5,540 nt of DNA. Source: Candidatus Kaiserbacteria bacterium. Lineage in GTDB: Bacteria; Patescibacteriota; Minisyncoccia; Phycocordibacterales; UBA2100. A program made the position numbers and the translations under genes. Position 1 is the stretch's first letter; each line of letters begins with the position of its first letter. The stretch covers positions 13,414-18,953 of the forward strand of contig DPYD01000032.1 of the NCBI GenBank assembly GCA_003545515.1, read 5' to 3'. Under the pieces are notes generated by a model. The model saw only the letters and a program-made list of their open reading frames with translations. It was not told the origin of the DNA and did not search any database. Shown piece by piece: positions 4,546 to 5,540 of the stretch.

Positions 4546-5187
4546 TTACATTGCAACATTTGAACGCCACGGGGCAAGCGGTTTTCCCGCACCCTCGCGG
4601 CTTCCGTAGGTTCTCGCCTTCTTCCCCAGCATGCGAAGTTCCGCGCGAAGTCGGAATATTTTCTTGAATCCTTTGTCGCTCAAATGTTCCTTATTGCAGA
4701 GCATCAAGACGATCTCTCGAAAATACTTGTACGACTTCGCCTTCTTCGCTTGTAAGGGATACTGGTCGAGAAACGGAAAGAGTATCTCTTTCATTTCCCA
4801 AATGCTCGTAATTTTATACTTCGCATGTGGGAACCATCCGTACCTTTCGTACGAACAGTCGTATATCCTTCCCGCTCCAATGGTCATGACGATTCTCTCA
4901 AGCACCTCTTGATCGTCCTTACGGACTTCTATCTCGAATTCCGGCCGAACTTCATACCCTCGTTTGAGGGTCTTGTGTTTACCGATCGAGACAGAGAAAC
5001 ATCCTTCGCCATCGATGAATCCTGCAACATAGTGCGGATTCAATTTTTTCTTCCTACGAATTTGTTCCTTCCCATACGGCGGCTGCAATTTTTTATTGCG
5101 CCGGCGATCCTTTTCAGACCACAATTTTAACCGTCTGGTACTATGAACTCTGCTGACTTCTCGCATTGTATTTGAGCCGCGGCTCAT
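4546..5187 (-). CDS. LAGLIDADG homing endonuclease (single motif) encoded in the 16S intron
   Basis: This is a LAGLIDADG_1-type DNA endonuclease that would cut intron-less 16S genes at the insertion site and so drive homing of its intron. The signature VAGFIDGEGCF lies at residues 54-64 of the longest frame, with E61 as the expected metal-binding acidic residue. After it come the typical beta strand FEIEVRKDDQEVLERI, IGAGRIYDC, the strand YKITSIWEMKEILFPFLDQY and the helix AKKAKSYKYFREIVLMLCNKEHL. One motif in about 210 aa means it should act as a homodimer. The ATGs at 5187 and 5166 sit inside domain III of the ribozyme, so the real start is probably later, for example TTG at 5124 or 5088; I give the longest frame. 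The C-terminal 18 or so residues (REGAGKPLAPWRSN) are read through the domain V-like hairpin. No Shine-Dalgarno sequence precedes any of the starts. Confidence 0.88.
   Translation of the reverse strand: MSRGSNTMREVSRVHSTRRLKLWSEKDRRRNKKLQPPYGKEQIRRKKKLNPHYVAGFIDGEGCFSVSIGKHKTLKRGYEVRPEFEIEVRKDDQEVLERIVMTIGAGRIYDCSYERYGWFPHAKYKITSIWEMKEILFPFLDQYPLQAKKAKSYKYFREIVLMLCNKEHLSDKGFKKIFRLRAELRMLGKKARTYGSREGAGKPLAPWRSNVAM
4562..4604 (-). ncRNA. domain V-like hairpin at the 3' end of the group II intron
   Basis: On the minus strand GAAGCCGCGAGGG faces CCCCGTGGCGTTC, with an upper stem GCGG/CCGC closed by a GAAAA loop. The ingredients of domain V are there: an AGC near the 5' base, GTT near the 3' base, a bulge on the 3' side and a GAAA loop. 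But the lower stem is about 4-5 pairs too long. A second hairpin, TGTTGCAAT-GTAA-ATTGCAGCA, follows in the domain VI position. Confidence 0.35.
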
Positions 5188-5483
5188 ACCTCAAGGTAAT
5201 CTTACCTCGAGGACTTTGCGAGATCTCCCACGGTAACCGAATACACTGTGTATAAGTATTTCGATGTCACTACACGTCAAACGGCTTTGTTCACAGAATG
5301 CTTCTTCCTGTACTCGAGGAATCGCATCCGCTTGACGCCACTAACTGACATTCAAACTACTTACTGCTACTTTCCCCCTTCACACACGGACTCGCGCCCG
5401 TGTACTGGGATTTCACTTCGCAACTTCTGTGAATCGCGGATGGACTTTCACCATCTAGCATACTCGATCGCATGGCGACCCGA

Positions 5484-5540
5484 GTACAAAGCTTGAGAAC
5501 GTATTCACCGCGGTATGGCTGACCCGCGATTACTAGCGAT
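5484..5540 (-). rRNA. rrs: 16S exon A (runs off the window)
   Basis: It reads ATCGCTAGTAATCGCGGGTC and onward to GTGAATACGTTCTCAAGC, then TTTGTAC. This matches E. coli about 1339-1395 base for base in length. The remaining 5' part of the gene lies at higher coordinates outside the window. Confidence 0.93.

Larger units (their letters stand above)
4531..5483 (-). mobile_element. group II-type intron in 16S rRNA (about E. coli 1395) carrying a LAGLIDADG endonuclease gene
   Basis: The first 300 nt look like group II domains I-III. A hairpin TACTCG...CGAGTA stands at the very start. ATGGTGAAAGTCCATC (within 5439-5455) matches the domain I hairpin of bacterial group II introns. GTGGGAGATCTC (about 5220-5231) and AGTCAGCAGAGTTCATAG (within 5137-5160) match the two strands of domain III as I remember them from the Oceanobacillus iheyensis group IIC intron. 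An EBS1-like ACAAAGC is complementary to the 5' exon end GCTTTGT. I found no group I P7 signature. Boundaries are uncertain by a few bases: no start with GTGYG is visible, although GTACTCG is close by. The 3' end shows a GC-rich hairpin resembling domain V but longer than the canonical 34 nt (4562-4604). The LAGLIDADG gene occupies the domain IV position. Confidence 0.7.
3911..5540 (-). rRNA. rrs: 16S rRNA gene, 3' part, interrupted by two introns (5' part outside the window)
   Basis: Three exons match the last roughly 200 nt of bacterial 16S rRNA: exon A (5484-5540, E. coli about 1339-1395), exon B (4441-4530, about 1396-1498) and exon C (3911-3951, about 1499-1540). Exon B is shorter than in E. 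coli (about 90 against 103 nt), mainly in helix 44, and its text is CPR-like. The exons carry the decoding centre, helix 44, helix 45 and the 3' tail. Mature 16S could form only after removal of both introns. Because helix 45 is fully paired although its sequence differs from the usual one, the gene appears under selection rather than decayed. Two oddities remain: the exon A/B junction cannot restore the universal GTACACACCGCCC, and the anti-Shine-Dalgarno CCTCC is not found. Confidence 0.93.

Noticed and set aside
4531..5483. Group I assignment for intron 1 because of its LAGLIDADG gene and a GCAAAG that could pair with CTTTGT
   Set aside because: No P7 signature was found, the possible guide lies about 270 nt from the splice site, and domain I and III motifs fit group II instead. 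A group I identity is not fully excluded.
5248..5496. 82-codon plus-strand frame opposite exon A and intron domain I
   Set aside because: It is antisense to rRNA and ribozyme, with no protein-like features.
3911..5540. The 16S copy as a pseudogene because of its altered tail and junction
   Set aside because: Helix 45 is fully paired with changed sequence, helix 44 is intact and the group I guide fits both exons exactly, which points to a gene under selection.

Overview
The window looks like part of a Patescibacteria/CPR (Parcubacteria-like) genome. The evidence is a 16S rRNA gene of CPR type on the minus strand (exon text such as GGGAGTGCCCGAAG and GACTAAGTCGT, and a shortened helix 44) broken by self-splicing introns, plus short intergenic spacers, many small hypothetical or membrane proteins, and repeated intergenic hairpins rich in AGCT steps. 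This assignment is an inference from sequence reading; no database was searched.

Right half (about 3911-5540, minus strand): the 3' end of a 16S rRNA gene whose 5' part lies beyond the window. It is cut twice within the decoding-centre region. Intron 1 (about 4531-5483, E. coli position about 1395) has domain I and domain III signatures of a bacterial group II ribozyme, but carries a LAGLIDADG homing endonuclease instead of a reverse transcriptase. Intron 2 (3952-4440, after E. coli position 1498) is an ORF-less group I ribozyme with a readable P1/P10 guide, P4, P7, P8 and P9. The 16S 3' tail has an intact helix 45 but, where CCTCC (anti-Shine-Dalgarno) is expected, reads ATTCC. No 23S or tRNA gene follows it in the window.

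Middle (2584-3777, minus strand): a conserved-looking hypothetical protein (3236-3667) and two small membrane proteins with a 4-nt ATGA overlap (2769-3053 and 2584-2772). REP-like hairpins lie between the units.

Left-middle (1820-2476, plus strand): a DinJ/RelB-YafQ type II toxin-antitoxin pair with a strong sigma70-like promoter whose predicted start site falls on the apparent AUA start codon of the antitoxin. The pair is bracketed by two copies of a roughly 94-bp direct repeat. A 170-bp stretch full of inverted repeats (1656-1810) lies before it.

Left end (73-1550, minus strand): a 477-aa hypothetical protein with an N-terminal hydrophobic stretch, ending at a near-perfect rho-independent terminator. 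The 94-bp repeat occurs three times (one copy diverged), with a fourth copy of its hairpin alone, all in the same orientation. The copies lie between transcription units, so the window reads as modules separated by repeats.
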